Source: Flavobacterium sp. SM15 (lineage in GTDB: Bacteria; Bacteroidota; Bacteroidia; Flavobacteriales; Flavobacteriaceae). From it: a stretch of 64,000 bases of DNA. Numbering within the stretch: position 1 is the stretch's first letter; each line of letters starts with the position of its first letter. The stretch covers positions 62,001 to 126,000 of the forward strand of contig NZ_JAKLTO010000004.1 in assembly GCF_022012335.1 (NCBI RefSeq). The letters run 5' to 3'. Under the pieces are notes generated by a model. It was given only the letters and a program-made list of their open reading frames with translations, did not search any database and had not been told where the DNA came from. Below, in pieces: positions 9,195-19,164 of the stretch. Position numbers and translations under genes: made by a program.

Positions 9195-10430
9195 CTAAAT
9201 CATTTTTCCGTTGATGATAACCTGATCAATCAAATTACTTCCAAAGGCATAAGGTAACTGATAATAGGAGGTAAGCGGTTTGGTAATAATCAAACTGGCC
9301 GATTTTCCTTTTGTAATACTTCCGTGTGTTTTTTCAATTCCCATGGCATAAGCTCCATTAATTGTAGCTGCATTGATGGCTTCTTCTGGAGTCATTTTCA
9401 TTTTAATGCAAGCGGTCGCCACCACAAAATTCATGTTTCCCGAAGGAGTAGTTCCCGGATTAAAATCGGTAGCTAAGGCTAAGGGCAAACCGGCTGAAAT
9501 CATTTTTCTTGCAGGTGTATAAGGAATACTGATAAAATAAGAACAGCTTGGCAAGGCAACAGGCATGGTTTTACTTCCTTTCAAAACCTCAATATCTTCA
9601 TCGGTTACAATCTCTAAATGATCTACGGAAAGCGCTCCATGTTTTACACAAGCTTCAATTCCGTTAATTGCCGTAAATTGGTTCACATGGATTTTTGCCG
9701 TTAATCCGTACTGTTTTCCCGCTTCCATAATGCGCTCGGTTTCTTCCACAGAGAAATAGCCGGTTTCTAAAAAAGCATCAATGTATTCTGCTAGGTTTTC
9801 TTCGGCTATTTTAGGAAGCATTTCATTGATTATCAAATCGATGTAAGCAGAATGATTTTCTTTGTATTCTTTAGGAAATGCATGTGCTCCTAAAAATGTT
9901 GCCTTAATCTTAATCGGATAGTTTTCCGCTAATTTTTTAATCACACGAAGCATTTTTAGTTCGCCTTCAACCGTTAAACCGTAACCGGATTTAATTTCAA
10001 CGGCTCCGGTTCCTTGTTGCATTACTTCTTCTAAACGCGCTTTGGATTGATTGTAAATTTCCTCTTCGGATGTTTCATTAAGTTTTTTGGCTGAATTCAA
10101 AATTCCGCCGCCACGATTGGCAATTTCTTCATAGCTGAGTCCGTTGATGCGGTCTACAAATTCCTGTTCGCGGTTTCCGGCATAAACAATATGGGTGTGG
10201 CTGTCTACCCAAGTTGGTAAAACGGTTTTTCCATCCGCATCAATTATAGTATCAAAAGAACCTTCAGGGCAATTGTTCATCGTTCCAAAATCGGTAATAC
10301 TTTCATTTTCAATAAGTAAAAAAGCGTTTTCAATTTTTGGTAAAACGGCCATTTCTGAACCGCTAACTTTATCAATGTTTTCTTCCCGAACCTGTAAAAG
10401 TTCTTTTATGTTTTTAATAAGGATTTTCAT
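9195..10430 (-). CDS. hutI: Imidazolonepropionase
   Basis: The 411-residue amidohydrolase has the metal-binding motif DSHTHIVYAG and later conserved segments: KSGYGL, the long TAKIHVNQF with metal His, the SVDHLE region, and ATDFNPGT with the catalytic Asp. It opens the ring of 4-imidazolone-5-propionate to give N-formimidoyl-L-glutamate, the substrate of the nearby hutG product. Length and motif order are normal for HutI. It is transcribed divergently from the corA gene with a 52-base gap. Confidence 0.93.
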   Translation of the reverse strand: MKILIKNIKELLQVREENIDKVSGSEMAVLPKIENAFLLIENESITDFGTMNNCPEGSFDTIIDADGKTVLPTWVDSHTHIVYAGNREQEFVDRINGLSYEEIANRGGGILNSAKKLNETSEEEIYNQSKARLEEVMQQGTGAVEIKSGYGLTVEGELKMLRVIKKLAENYPIKIKATFLGAHAFPKEYKENHSAYIDLIINEMLPKIAEENLAEYIDAFLETGYFSVEETERIMEAGKQYGLTAKIHVNQFTAINGIEACVKHGALSVDHLEIVTDEDIEVLKGSKTMPVALPSCSYFISIPYTPARKMISAGLPLALATDFNPGTTPSGNMNFVVATACIKMKMTPEEAINAATINGAYAMGIEKTHGSITKGKSASLIITKPLTSYYQLPYAFGSNLIDQVIINGKMI

Positions 10431-10482
10431 TAGTTGAAATTTTGTGTAAATGTAAAATGGAATTTCAAAAACTCCTATCTTT

Positions 10483-11583
10483 ATGACAAATTATTCGGTT
10501 TTGAGAAAGATTAAGTATAAAAAAGGCCGTAAAGCCCAACCCAATTTTTACGAATATACCGGGAATCATAAGAATGAGTCGGTAGCGATGCAACTCTTTG
10601 TTTATGATGAAAACCGCTATGAGGAATATCAGAGTGTTCAGTTGGATAAAGTAAAATCGGAACTTAACGATGTAAATCAGGTAAATGATGTTAAGTGGCT
10701 GAATGTTCATGGATTGCACAATGTAAATCTGATTAAAGATATTGGCGAAATGTTGAATACTGAGCCTTATATTATCGGTGATATTCTCAATACTACACGT
10801 CGTCCAAAAATGGAAGAACTTCACGATACCTTATTCTTCAGCATCAAGTCGATTTTGCCTGCAGATGATTTGAGTTCTATCCGCGTGGAGCAAATCAGCT
10901 TTATTTTGAAAGAGAATCTTTTGGTTTCGTTTCAGGAGAAAAAAAGCGATTTCTTTACACACATTCGTGAACGTATCCGTATGAATGCCGGGATAGTTTG
11001 CAAGAAGAAAAACGATTATTTGCTTTATCTGATGCTGGATGCTATTATGGAGAATTTCTACATCACTATTGAAAATTATGAAGACAGAATTGAGGCATTA
11101 ATGGTCGAGGCCAAAACCAATCACCGACAAGATGTTTTGATCCGAATTGAGAACAATCGTGAAAATCTTAACTTTTTAAAGCGTGCGATAGTTCCTTTGC
11201 GTGATGCGTTATTCAGTTTAAAAAGTTTTCAGGACGATAACGAATACGATGGTATTGAAACGGCTAATTATACTTTTTTTGCCCGTTTGCATCAGAAATG
11301 TTTAGAGCTTTTGGAACAGATTGATTACGATTTAAATTCTTTAGACAGTGCTTCACATTTTCATTTTTCGGCGCAAAGCCAACGAATGAACGAGATTATG
11401 AAAACCTTAACCGTGGTTTCCGTAGTGTTTATTCCGCTTACGTTTATTGTTGGTATTTATGGGATGAATTTCGATAATATGCCGGAATTGCGCTGGCAAA
11501 ACGGATATTTTATTATTCTGGGAATTATGTTTTTACTGGTTGTGGGAATGCTTTTTTATTTCAAAAAGAAAAAATGGTTTTAA
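10483..11583 (+). CDS. corA: CorA-family magnesium/cobalt transporter
   Basis: The 366-residue protein has a large cytoplasmic N-terminal domain with a long helical section. Two C-terminal transmembrane helices follow, the first ending in the diagnostic YGMN motif (VGIYGMNFDNMPE). The C-terminus is lysine-rich (KKKKWF), as in CorA. It forms pentameric Mg2+ channels in the inner membrane (family knowledge). The downstream DUF1003 gene begins 11 bases later on the same strand, so the two are probably co-transcribed and may both concern ion homeostasis. Confidence 0.92.
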   Translation: MTNYSVLRKIKYKKGRKAQPNFYEYTGNHKNESVAMQLFVYDENRYEEYQSVQLDKVKSELNDVNQVNDVKWLNVHGLHNVNLIKDIGEMLNTEPYIIGDILNTTRRPKMEELHDTLFFSIKSILPADDLSSIRVEQISFILKENLLVSFQEKKSDFFTHIRERIRMNAGIVCKKKNDYLLYLMLDAIMENFYITIENYEDRIEALMVEAKTNHRQDVLIRIENNRENLNFLKRAIVPLRDALFSLKSFQDDNEYDGIETANYTFFARLHQKCLELLEQIDYDLNSLDSASHFHFSAQSQRMNEIMKTLTVVSVVFIPLTFIVGIYGMNFDNMPELRWQNGYFIILGIMFLLVVGMLFYFKKKKWF

Positions 11584-11594
11584 TTCGATAAAAG

Positions 11595-12290
11595 ATGAAA
11601 ACATTTGTCAGTTCTATATCCGGACAGGAATTTCCGATGGCAGATTGCGTTTATGCCAAAATGATCCGCAAATCCATATTCAATTGCATAAAAGACGAGT
11701 ATCCAGACTTTAATTTGGACAGTGTGCTTTCCATTAGTGAACTTAATTTCTTCAGAGAAAAATACATTTCAAGCTTCTTGCTTAAAGAAGCTGATGAATT
11801 AAACGAACTGGAAAAAACTGTGATCTCTTCGCTCAAAAACAAACAATCGTTGCTTCCGCAATTAGAAGAAGATAACACCGATTACACTTTTGGTCAGAAG
11901 GTAGCTGATAAAGTGGCTGAATTTGGAGGAAGCTGGACGTTTATCATTTCTTTTATGTTTTTTCTGATTTTGTGGATTTTTGCCAATGTGTTTCTGTTGT
12001 TAAACAAAGGATTCGACCCATATCCGTTCATATTGCTGAACCTCATTCTTTCGTGTATAGCCGCTTTACAGGCTCCGGTAATTATGATGAGTCAGAATCG
12101 ACAGGAAGAAAAAGACCGTAAGCGTGCCAAAAACGATTATATGGTAAACCTAAAATCGGAATTGGAAATCAGGATGTTGCACGAAAAAATCGATCATTTA
12201 ATCCTGCATCAGGAACAATCGCTTATTGAGCTTCAAAAAGTGCAAATCGACATGATGAACGACATCATCAGTAAAATCGAAAAGAAATAA
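11595..12290 (+). CDS. DUF1003 membrane protein
   Basis: The 231-residue protein has two transmembrane helices (about 112-134 and 142-165) around FGGSWTFIISFMFFLILWI and a following APVIMMSQNRQ segment, the hallmark of the DUF1003 family. A charged C-terminal coiled coil follows. The N-terminal third has no recognised fold. DUF1003 proteins lack an established biochemical role. It is 11 bases after corA, and its stop codon abuts the stop of the convergent fumC gene with no spacer. Confidence 0.85.
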   Translation: MKTFVSSISGQEFPMADCVYAKMIRKSIFNCIKDEYPDFNLDSVLSISELNFFREKYISSFLLKEADELNELEKTVISSLKNKQSLLPQLEEDNTDYTFGQKVADKVAEFGGSWTFIISFMFFLILWIFANVFLLLNKGFDPYPFILLNLILSCIAALQAPVIMMSQNRQEEKDRKRAKNDYMVNLKSELEIRMLHEKIDHLILHQEQSLIELQKVQIDMMNDIISKIEKK

Positions 12291-13673
12291 TTACACCATA
12301 TCTTCCGGTTTTACCCAAGCATCGAAATCTTCCGCAGAAACATAGCCTAAACGGATCGCTTCTTCTTTTAAAGTCGTTCCGTTTTTGTGTGCTGTTTGCG
12401 CTATTTCAGCGGCTTTATAATAACCGATTTTTGTATTCAAAGCGGTAACCAGCATCAATGAATTGTCAACTAACTCTTTGATTCGTTTGTAATTAGGTTC
12501 GATTCCCTGTGCACAGTGTTCATCAAAGGAAACACAAGCATCACCAATTAAACGCGCCGATTCTAAAAAGTTGGCAGCAATCATTGGTTTAAAAACATTG
12601 AGTTCGTAATGACCTTGTGTGGCTCCGATGGTTATGGCAACATCATTTCCCATTACCTGAGCGCAAACCATCGTTAAAGCTTCACATTGTGTTGGGTTTA
12701 CTTTTCCGGGCATTATTGATGAACCCGGTTCGTTTTCAGGAATAAAGATTTCACCTATTCCACTTCTTGGTCCTGAGGCCATCATTCGAATATCGTTTGC
12801 AATTTTATTCAGTGAGACTGCTAACTGTTTCAGAGCACCGTGTGTTTCCACCATTGCATCATGAGCTGCTAAAGCTTCAAATTTGTTATCGGCTGTTTTA
12901 AAGGGAAGATTTGTGAATTTTGAGATGTATTCGGCAACTTTAAAATCATAGCCTCTGGGAGCATTTAAACCGGTTCCTACTGCAGTTCCGCCAAGAGCCA
13001 ATTCGGATAAATGAGATAAAGTGTTTTTAAGAGCTTTTAGCCCGTGATTCAATTGGGCAACATAACCGGAAATTTCCTGACCGAGTGTTAACGGAGTGGC
13101 GTCCATCAAATGAGTTCTTCCTATTTTAACCACATTAGTAAATGCTTCCGATTTGATTTGCAGCGTATCTCTTAATTGTTCTATACCCGGAATTGTAGTT
13201 TCGATAATTATCTTATAAGCCGCAATGTGCATGGCAGTAGGGAAGGTATCGTTGGAAGATTGCGATTTGTTAACATCATCATTAGCTTTGATGAAGGGCT
13301 CTTCGCCAATTTTTTTTCCGGCTAAAACCTGTGCTCTGTTTGCAATTACCTCGTTTACATTCATGTTGCTTTGTGTTCCTGAACCCGTTTGCCAGATCAC
13401 AAGCGGAAATTCTTCGCTTAGCGTTCCGGAAAGGATTTCATCACAAACTGTTGCAATGACATTGCGTTTTTCCTTCGGAAGCACCCCTAAATCGTGGTTG
13501 GTATAAGCTGCTGCCTTTTTTAAGAAAGCAAAAGCTTCAATAATCTCTTTTGGCATGGAGGCTGCACCGCCAATTTTAAAGTTGTTGCGGGAGCGTTCGG
13601 TTTGTGCGCCCCAGTATTTTTCAGCAGGGACTTTTACTTCGCCCATGGTGTCTTTTTCTATACGGAATTCCAT
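12291..13673 (-). CDS. fumC: Class II fumarate hydratase
   Basis: The 460-residue protein of the fumarase/aspartase superfamily carries the signature loop [13 protein letters not shown] (catalytic Ser in the SS loop), the [13 protein letters not shown] segment and the [13 protein letters not shown] segment typical of class II fumarases. It converts fumarate and water to L-malate in the TCA cycle without an iron-sulphur cluster and is expected to be a tetramer. Its length is the usual one. Its stop directly abuts that of the DUF1003 gene. Confidence 0.95.
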   Translation of the reverse strand: MEFRIEKDTMGEVKVPAEKYWGAQTERSRNNFKIGGAASMPKEIIEAFAFLKKAAAYTNHDLGVLPKEKRNVIATVCDEILSGTLSEEFPLVIWQTGSGTQSNMNVNEVIANRAQVLAGKKIGEEPFIKANDDVNKSQSSNDTFPTAMHIAAYKIIIETTIPGIEQLRDTLQIKSEAFTNVVKIGRTHLMDATPLTLGQEISGYVAQLNHGLKALKNTLSHLSELALGGTAVGTGLNAPRGYDFKVAEYISKFTNLPFKTADNKFEALAAHDAMVETHGALKQLAVSLNKIANDIRMMASGPRSGIGEIFIPENEPGSSIMPGKVNPTQCEALTMVCAQVMGNDVAITIGATQGHYELNVFKPMIAANFLESARLIGDACVSFDEHCAQGIEPNYKRIKELVDNSLMLVTALNTKIGYYKAAEIAQTAHKNGTTLKEEAIRLGYVSAEDFDAWVKPEDMV

Positions 13674-13811
13674 TTTTGTTGTGTTTATGATTGTTAAAAT
13701 TAAACATAATCAAATGGTTATGAAAATCTATTAAAATAAATTTAAGAGAAGTATTGCTGAAGCAGATATTTACGCGTATATTTGGCCTGAAATCATAAAA
13801 TTCCGGAAAAC

Positions 13812-13973
13812 ATGTTTGATTTTCAACAGTATTTAGGCTTCTTACTTTTCTTAGGAATCTTTTTAACAGGATTCTGGTTGATGCTTTTCTTAGTAAACTT
13901 TGTGTTTTACTGGTTAGGCGGCGCTCTTTGGGAAATGTACAAAGAGAAAAGAAGCGGTAAAAGCAACGAATAA
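13812..13973 (+). CDS. Small membrane protein, 53 residues
   Basis: An ATG-to-TAA frame encodes 53 residues. About 35 consecutive hydrophobic or aromatic residues (LGFLLFLGIFLTGFWLMLFL and beyond) could form one or two membrane helices. A basic tail (MYKEKRSGKSNE) follows, as expected for a cytoplasmic end. It fits the fumC/receptor gap and ends just before a strong terminator, which supports real expression. No family recognised; homologues in related flavobacteria would confirm it. Confidence 0.6.
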   Translation: MFDFQQYLGFLLFLGIFLTGFWLMLFLVNFVFYWLGGALWEMYKEKRSGKSNE

Positions 13974-14000
13974 TTAGATGCTAATTATTTACCAAAAATA

Positions 14001-14028
14001 AAAAAGTCCCGAATTCGGGACTTTTTTT
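14001..14028. terminator. Bidirectional terminator
   Basis: A near-perfect palindrome is centred on GTCCCGAATTCGGGAC, with A-run and T-run flanks on either side. It lies between the convergent small membrane protein gene and the receptor gene and can terminate both. Confidence 0.85.
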
Positions 14029-14032
14029 ATGC

Positions 14033-16585
14033 TTAACCGCCAATGTAATCATCTCCATTGTCGCCTTGGTTTCTAACCGGACGTTCTTTTTCGGTTTTCT
14101 TCTTGTTGAAGCGATAGGTAAATGATAAGTTAATCTGACGTTGTCTCCACTGCATTTCCGTGTGGCTTGTAGCTGCCGGTAAGTTGCTGTCGAAAATTCT
14201 TTTTCTTGAATTGAATACGTCGTTCACATTTAATGCGATCGTTCCTTTATCCTTTAAAATATCTTTGCTGAACGCTAAGTTAGCCGAAGCAATCCCCTGG
14301 CTTTTTCCTTGTGCGTTTTTTTGAGGCGCGTTATAAGTTGCGTTGGTTTGCCAATCAATTCCGTAAGGTAAGGTAACTTTGGAACTGATACGAGTAAACC
14401 AAGAAGTAGCTACATTGTTCAAATCTGTAGTAACTAAATTACCTAGATAGTTAACATAACTGTAATTACCCTGTGTTTCGTTTCTGAAGAAATTGAAATT
14501 CCCGTTAAGTCTCCACCATTTGTAAGGGGTATAATTCAAAGTGAATTCAAAACCTGTACGGTATTCTGTAGCAAGATTGATAGGAGTACTTTCAATTACA
14601 GGAACTCGGCTGTCCTGACCTCCAATAACAGTTATGTTTCCGGTAATAGGATCTACTATATCTTCTCCGTCAACAACGGTTACAGCAAATTTGCCGGATT
14701 CTCTCTGAATGAACTGAAAAGAATCTCTGGTTCTGTTAAAGTAAGCCGAAGTATTGAAAGTAAGCTTTTTCCATTGTTTCATAAATCCGATATCAAATGC
14801 ATCTGTAAAAGAAGGATTGATTTCAGGGTTTCCTTTGAAATAACTGATGTCACTCGAATAGTTTGAGAACGGATTTAGGAATCTTCCTCTTGGACGGTTT
14901 ATTCTTTTGCTGTAATTAAGACTAACGTTGGTTTTTTCGCCAATTTCATAAGTTAAGAATGCACTAGGGAAAAAGTTGTTATAACGTTTGTTGTGCAATT
15001 CGTTGGTTCCCAAAAGATTCACATCGATGTTGGAATCCTCGAAACGCAATCCTAGTAAATAACTGAATTTCCCAACTTTGCTACCATACTGTGTGTAAAA
15101 TGCATTTACTTTTTCTTTGTATTGAAGGAAATTCGTAAAATCAGGGTTAATCGTACCAGAATTTGTAATAGGATCAACATTTTCCTCTACTCTGTAATCG
15201 GTTAAAGTTTCTGAAAAATCACCTCTGTAACCGGCTTCAAATTGACCTTTTCCAATTGGTAAAACGTAATCGGTTTGGAAAAGACTTCTATTTTGTTTCT
15301 GATTGTTGAACGTACCTGTTATAGAAGCAGGTGTTGCACTATTTGTGGAAGTTTGTGAAATCGTAGATAAATCGTTGTCGTAATTGGTTGAAAATGAAAT
15401 GTCTGCCGTTAGTTTATGACCGTCTTTTTTGAAATTCTTAGTTAAATTTGACGAGTAGTTTAAGTTTCTACTGTTGTTCGTTTGGTTGTTAAAACGATTA
15501 CGGATGCTTATCAAATTTCTGTTTTCATCGTAATTGTAGAAATTTACATCTTCCGGATTAGAACCGTCGTTTCTTGAAAAGGAAATCGAGTTGGTCCAGG
15601 TTGTAGATTTGTTTAAAAACCATTCCATCCCAAAATTTGCATTGTGTCCTTCACGCTGTCTTTCATTTTCTCTGAATTCATCAATAAATTTAGGAGAACC
15701 AGCCGATGGATTTGTGTATTCTGTATTTTTCTTTGTATTTCCAGGGTTTTCACTGTTCTGATAACCAATGTTGGTGAAGAAGTTAAAACCATCGCCTCTA
15801 AAGTTTACATTACCGTTCAACCCGTAATTTTTATAATGACCAACCGTTCCGGTTACACTTCCGTTTATCCCTTGAGCTTTTCCTTTTCTTAAGATGATGT
15901 TCACGATTCCACCACCACCTTCTGCATCGTAACGTGCTGAGGGATTAGTGATTACTTCAACTTTTTCAACAGCATCTGCCGGAAGTTGTTTTAAGGCCTG
16001 AGCAACGTTTACTCCAATCATTCCCGATGGTTTTCCATCAATTAGGATTCGAACACTTTCATTGCCTCGTAAACTAACATTTCCGTCTGCATCTACAGAA
16101 ACTGAAGGAACATTGTCCAACACATCACTAGCTGTTCCGCCTTTTACGGTCATGTCTTTCCCTACATTGTATACTTTTTTATCAAGTTTGATGTCTACCG
16201 TAGACTTTTCAGCAATAACCAAAACTTCGTCCAATTGTTTGGTATCTTCAGAAACTGCAATAGCTCCAAGATTCAAATCAGAAGTAATAGCTTTATCTTT
16301 AAATTCTACAGTTTTAAAACCTAAGAATTCAATTTTTATGTAGTACACGCCTGCTGGAACTTCAAAAGTGAATTCTCCTTTGTTATCGGTCATTCCGCCG
16401 GAAACAAGAGAAGTGTTTTTTGTGTTCTGTGCATAAATGCTGGCATATTCCAAAGGTTGATTGGTCGATTTTTCGATTACTTTACCGCTAACTTTTACTT
16501 TTGGGGTTTGCGGTCTTTGCTGAGCAAACGAAAAAAAGCTTGTCAAAAGCAATAGGATGGCTATTACTGATTGAATTTTTTTCAT
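14033..16585 (-). CDS. TonB-dependent-receptor-like outer membrane beta-barrel protein
   Basis: The 850-residue protein has a signal peptide (ending SFAQQ, residue 22). A carboxypeptidase-regulatory-like domain (about 30-110, VSGKVIEKSTNQPLEYAS) is followed by a plug domain (about 120-235; GTASDVLDNVPSVSVDADG, NPSARYDAEGGGGIVNI). A long beta-barrel ends in an alternating aromatic pattern (NLSFTYRFNKKK). This is the outer-membrane beta-barrel family common in Bacteroidota, probably used for import or surface binding of an unknown ligand. No SusD partner is adjacent, so a classical glycan-uptake locus is unlikely. No TonB box was confidently identified. Confidence 0.88.
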   Translation of the reverse strand: MKKIQSVIAILLLLTSFFSFAQQRPQTPKVKVSGKVIEKSTNQPLEYASIYAQNTKNTSLVSGGMTDNKGEFTFEVPAGVYYIKIEFLGFKTVEFKDKAITSDLNLGAIAVSEDTKQLDEVLVIAEKSTVDIKLDKKVYNVGKDMTVKGGTASDVLDNVPSVSVDADGNVSLRGNESVRILIDGKPSGMIGVNVAQALKQLPADAVEKVEVITNPSARYDAEGGGGIVNIILRKGKAQGINGSVTGTVGHYKNYGLNGNVNFRGDGFNFFTNIGYQNSENPGNTKKNTEYTNPSAGSPKFIDEFRENERQREGHNANFGMEWFLNKSTTWTNSISFSRNDGSNPEDVNFYNYDENRNLISIRNRFNNQTNNSRNLNYSSNLTKNFKKDGHKLTADISFSTNYDNDLSTISQTSTNSATPASITGTFNNQKQNRSLFQTDYVLPIGKGQFEAGYRGDFSETLTDYRVEENVDPITNSGTINPDFTNFLQYKEKVNAFYTQYGSKVGKFSYLLGLRFEDSNIDVNLLGTNELHNKRYNNFFPSAFLTYEIGEKTNVSLNYSKRINRPRGRFLNPFSNYSSDISYFKGNPEINPSFTDAFDIGFMKQWKKLTFNTSAYFNRTRDSFQFIQRESGKFAVTVVDGEDIVDPITGNITVIGGQDSRVPVIESTPINLATEYRTGFEFTLNYTPYKWWRLNGNFNFFRNETQGNYSYVNYLGNLVTTDLNNVATSWFTRISSKVTLPYGIDWQTNATYNAPQKNAQGKSQGIASANLAFSKDILKDKGTIALNVNDVFNSRKRIFDSNLPAATSHTEMQWRQRQINLSFTYRFNKKKTEKERPVRNQGDNGDDYIGG

Positions 16586-16681
16586 GAAATGATTAATTTG
16601 ATTTCTTCTTTAGACTGCAAAATTACTTTGCGGTTTAAGGGTGAAATCACAAATCTTTGTTAAAACAAGCCTTTAATCATT

Positions 16682-17023
16682 CTAAATTATCTCGAGTATT
16701 CGCTCTATGGGTCTACCAATTACCGCTTTTCTACCGTTTATGATTATGGGTCTTTCGATAAGAACGTGATTTTTTAGCATGATGTTAATTATCTCATCAT
16801 CAGTTAGTTCTTTGTTTGCGAATTGTTCTTTCCAAAGCGGTTCTTTAGTACGAACCAGCTCAATTGGTTTTATTTTTAATTTTTTGATGATGGAAGTAAG
16901 CTCACGTTTGGTAATTTTCTCGTCTAAGTATTTAAACGTTTCGAATTCAATTCCTTTTTCTTCAAGAAAACAAACGCCTTCACGAGATTTGCTGCATTTC
17001 GGGTTATGATAGATGGTAATCAT
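16682..17023 (-). CDS. arsC: ArsC/Spx-family reductase (arsenate reductase, glutaredoxin type)
   Basis: The 113-residue thioredoxin-fold protein begins ITIYHNPKCSKSREG with the catalytic Cys of ArsC. Only this single Cys is in the active-site position, not the CxxC of Spx, and the ERPIIINGRKAVIGRP stretch is typical of ArsC. It would reduce arsenate with glutathione/glutaredoxin-type thiols. No ars operon partner lies next to it; in flavobacteria these stand-alone genes may have another thiol-reductase role. Confidence 0.85.
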   Translation of the reverse strand: MITIYHNPKCSKSREGVCFLEEKGIEFETFKYLDEKITKRELTSIIKKLKIKPIELVRTKEPLWKEQFANKELTDDEIINIMLKNHVLIERPIIINGRKAVIGRPIERILEII

Positions 17024-17124
17024 GGTTTAAATTTTTGCAAAAATAGCGCAATCAATTGAAAAATGGAGTAAATTAGAGGTGACAAAATCTACTTTATACT
17101 TACTAATAGTTCAAACTGAATTCC

Positions 17125-18039
17125 ATGTTTATAGAACAAATCAAAAAGAAAAATTTCAACAGCATATTATATCTTCCCATACTTTTAGGGTTTTTCGGTT
17201 TAATGATCGTTAATTACTTTTCAACTCAAGATGTTAATACCGAAGATTTAATGCATCAAATGAAAATTCAATTTGGTGAAAACTTAATGTTTGTGATTTT
17301 AGTTGGACCTTTATCTTTAATGTGCTTGGGATTATTGTTTTGGGTTAAATTTATTCATAATCAAAGCATTACGAGTTTAACAACTTCTCGAAAAGAAATA
17401 GATTGGGGACGTATTTTGTTTTCTTTTTCTTTATGGGGAACTATTACTGCAATCATGACTCTTGCAGTTTATTTTGCTGAACCTGAAGATTTTGTGGTCA
17501 ATTTCGATACTTCAAAATTTTTCGTTTTTTTGATTTTAGCTATTATACTAGTTCCGTTACAAACAAGTTTTGAAGAATATTTTTTTAGAGGTTACTTAAT
17601 GCAATTTCTTGGAGTTCTATCTAACACAAGATTGATTCCGTTTGTAGTTTCCTCCGTTTTATTCGGGTTAATGCATATTGCAAACCCTGAAGTAGGCAAA
17701 TTGGGGCATGTTATCCTGATTTATTACATAGGTACAGGTTTCTTTTTAGGGATTTTAACGCTGATGGACGAAGGCTTGGAACTTGCACTTGGTTTTCACG
17801 CAGCAAACAATTTAGTTACTGCGCTTTTAGTTACGGCTGATTGGACTGCTTTTCAAACACCGTCTGTTTTAAAGGATATCTCAGAACCTTCAGCAGGGCT
17901 TGATGTTATTATTCCGGTTTTTGTAATCTTTCCGATTTTGCTTTTTGTTTTTGCTAAAAAGTATAACTGGAATAATTGGCAGGAACGTCTTTTTGGTAAA
18001 TTGATTAAAGAAGAAGTTATTAATACAAATGAAGCATAA
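17125..18039 (+). CDS. CPBP-family intramembrane glutamic protease
   Basis: The 304-residue polytopic membrane protein has about eight hydrophobic segments and the CPBP (ABI/Rce1) motifs: EEYFFRG (catalytic Glu pair and Arg), FGLMHI (His) and GFHAANN (second His). The family cleaves prenylated or other membrane substrates, but most bacterial targets are unknown. Its stop overlaps the start of the next gene (TAATG), so the two are translationally coupled, although no functional link with menaquinone synthesis is known. Confidence 0.87.
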   Translation: MFIEQIKKKNFNSILYLPILLGFFGLMIVNYFSTQDVNTEDLMHQMKIQFGENLMFVILVGPLSLMCLGLLFWVKFIHNQSITSLTTSRKEIDWGRILFSFSLWGTITAIMTLAVYFAEPEDFVVNFDTSKFFVFLILAIILVPLQTSFEEYFFRGYLMQFLGVLSNTRLIPFVVSSVLFGLMHIANPEVGKLGHVILIYYIGTGFFLGILTLMDEGLELALGFHAANNLVTALLVTADWTAFQTPSVLKDISEPSAGLDVIIPVFVIFPILLFVFAKKYNWNNWQERLFGKLIKEEVINTNEA

Positions 18040-19070
18040 TGAATATCAATGAAATACATCCACAGTTTCAATTAAACGGATCCCATTACACTATTGAGGA
18101 ATTGCGTGATTTTGCTTCAAAATTAATTAGTTATTCTGATGAACATGAACAACATTTAGGAAAATTCATTCTGGAATGGTTTGATGATTCAGATTCAATA
18201 ACCTTAAGAACATCAGGAACAACGGGGAAACCAAAGAACATTGAGTTGAAAAAAGTGGCTATGTTGGAATCTGCAAAAGCCACAGGTGCTTTTTTTGATG
18301 TACATGAAGGAAGTCGTGCCTTGCATTGTCTTCCGGTTCAATATATTGCGGGTAAGATGATGCTGGTTCGTGCTTTGGCCTTGGGATGGGAACTGGATTA
18401 TGTTCGACCAACTTCCAATCCTCTGGATTTTAATGATACTATTTATGATTTTGTTGCAATGGTGCCTTTTCAGGTAGAAAATTCGCTTGAAAAACTCTCA
18501 AATGTTAAGAAGATTATTATTGGTGGAGCAAAGCTGAATCCGTTATTGGCAGAGAAATTGAAAAATTCCGATACAGAAGTTTTTGAAACTTACGGAATGA
18601 CCGAAACCATAACACATATTGCAGCAAAAAATATTAAGGAAAAAGCTTTTTCTGCATTACCGGGTGTTACTTTTTCAATAGATAACAGAAATTGTTTGAC
18701 CATTAAAGCGCCAAGGGTTTGTAGTGAAGAATTAATTACCAATGACGTTGTAGAATTGACAGACAACGAGCACTTTGTATGGTTAGGTAGATTTGACAAC
18801 GTAGTGAACAGCGGCGGAATCAAACTTTTCCCTGAACAAATAGAGGAGAAGCTGGCCGGAAAAATTATGAATCGTTTTTTTGTGACCGGTAAAGCAGATG
18901 CGGCTTTAGGAGAAAAGCTTGTTCTTGTCATTGAGAGCGAATCCTTTAATTTGGACCATTCGGTATTTGAGCATTTGAATAAATATGAAAAGCCAAAAGA
19001 AATCATCTTTGTTTCCAAATTTATTGAAACTGAAACCGGTAAAATCAAACGAGCTGAGTCTATTGCATAA
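18039..19070 (+). CDS. menE: AMP-binding ligase, probable o-succinylbenzoate--CoA ligase
   Basis: The 343-residue ANL-superfamily enzyme has the P-loop-like RTSGTTGKPK motif, FETYGMTET (motif A5) and the hinge GRFDNVVNSGG. It is shorter than standard MenE (about 450-490), as flavobacterial versions usually are, because the N-terminal half is condensed. It would activate o-succinylbenzoate with ATP and CoA for menaquinone synthesis. Assignment to MenE rests on family resemblance; no other men genes are in the window. It is translationally coupled to the CPBP protease gene. Confidence 0.72.
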   Translation: MNINEIHPQFQLNGSHYTIEELRDFASKLISYSDEHEQHLGKFILEWFDDSDSITLRTSGTTGKPKNIELKKVAMLESAKATGAFFDVHEGSRALHCLPVQYIAGKMMLVRALALGWELDYVRPTSNPLDFNDTIYDFVAMVPFQVENSLEKLSNVKKIIIGGAKLNPLLAEKLKNSDTEVFETYGMTETITHIAAKNIKEKAFSALPGVTFSIDNRNCLTIKAPRVCSEELITNDVVELTDNEHFVWLGRFDNVVNSGGIKLFPEQIEEKLAGKIMNRFFVTGKADAALGEKLVLVIESESFNLDHSVFEHLNKYEKPKEIIFVSKFIETETGKIKRAESIA

Positions 19071-19073
19071 AAA

Positions 19074-19139
19074 AACCACAAAGCTGCCTTTTGATGTTCA
19101 CATCGCCCATACGACGAAGGTTAAGCTTGCTTTGTGGTT
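19074..19139. repeat. Long inverted repeat between convergent genes
   Basis: An 11-bp perfect stem (AACCACAAAGC with GCTTTGTGGTT) closes over a 44-base loop that itself holds an inner GATGT/ACATC hairpin and a possible AAGCT/AGCTT pairing. It sits between the menE and doxX stops. It may act as a terminator or be a small structured RNA or REP-like element. Confidence 0.5.
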
Positions 19140-19164
19140 ATAGTAAGACCTAAAAAAATTGTTT

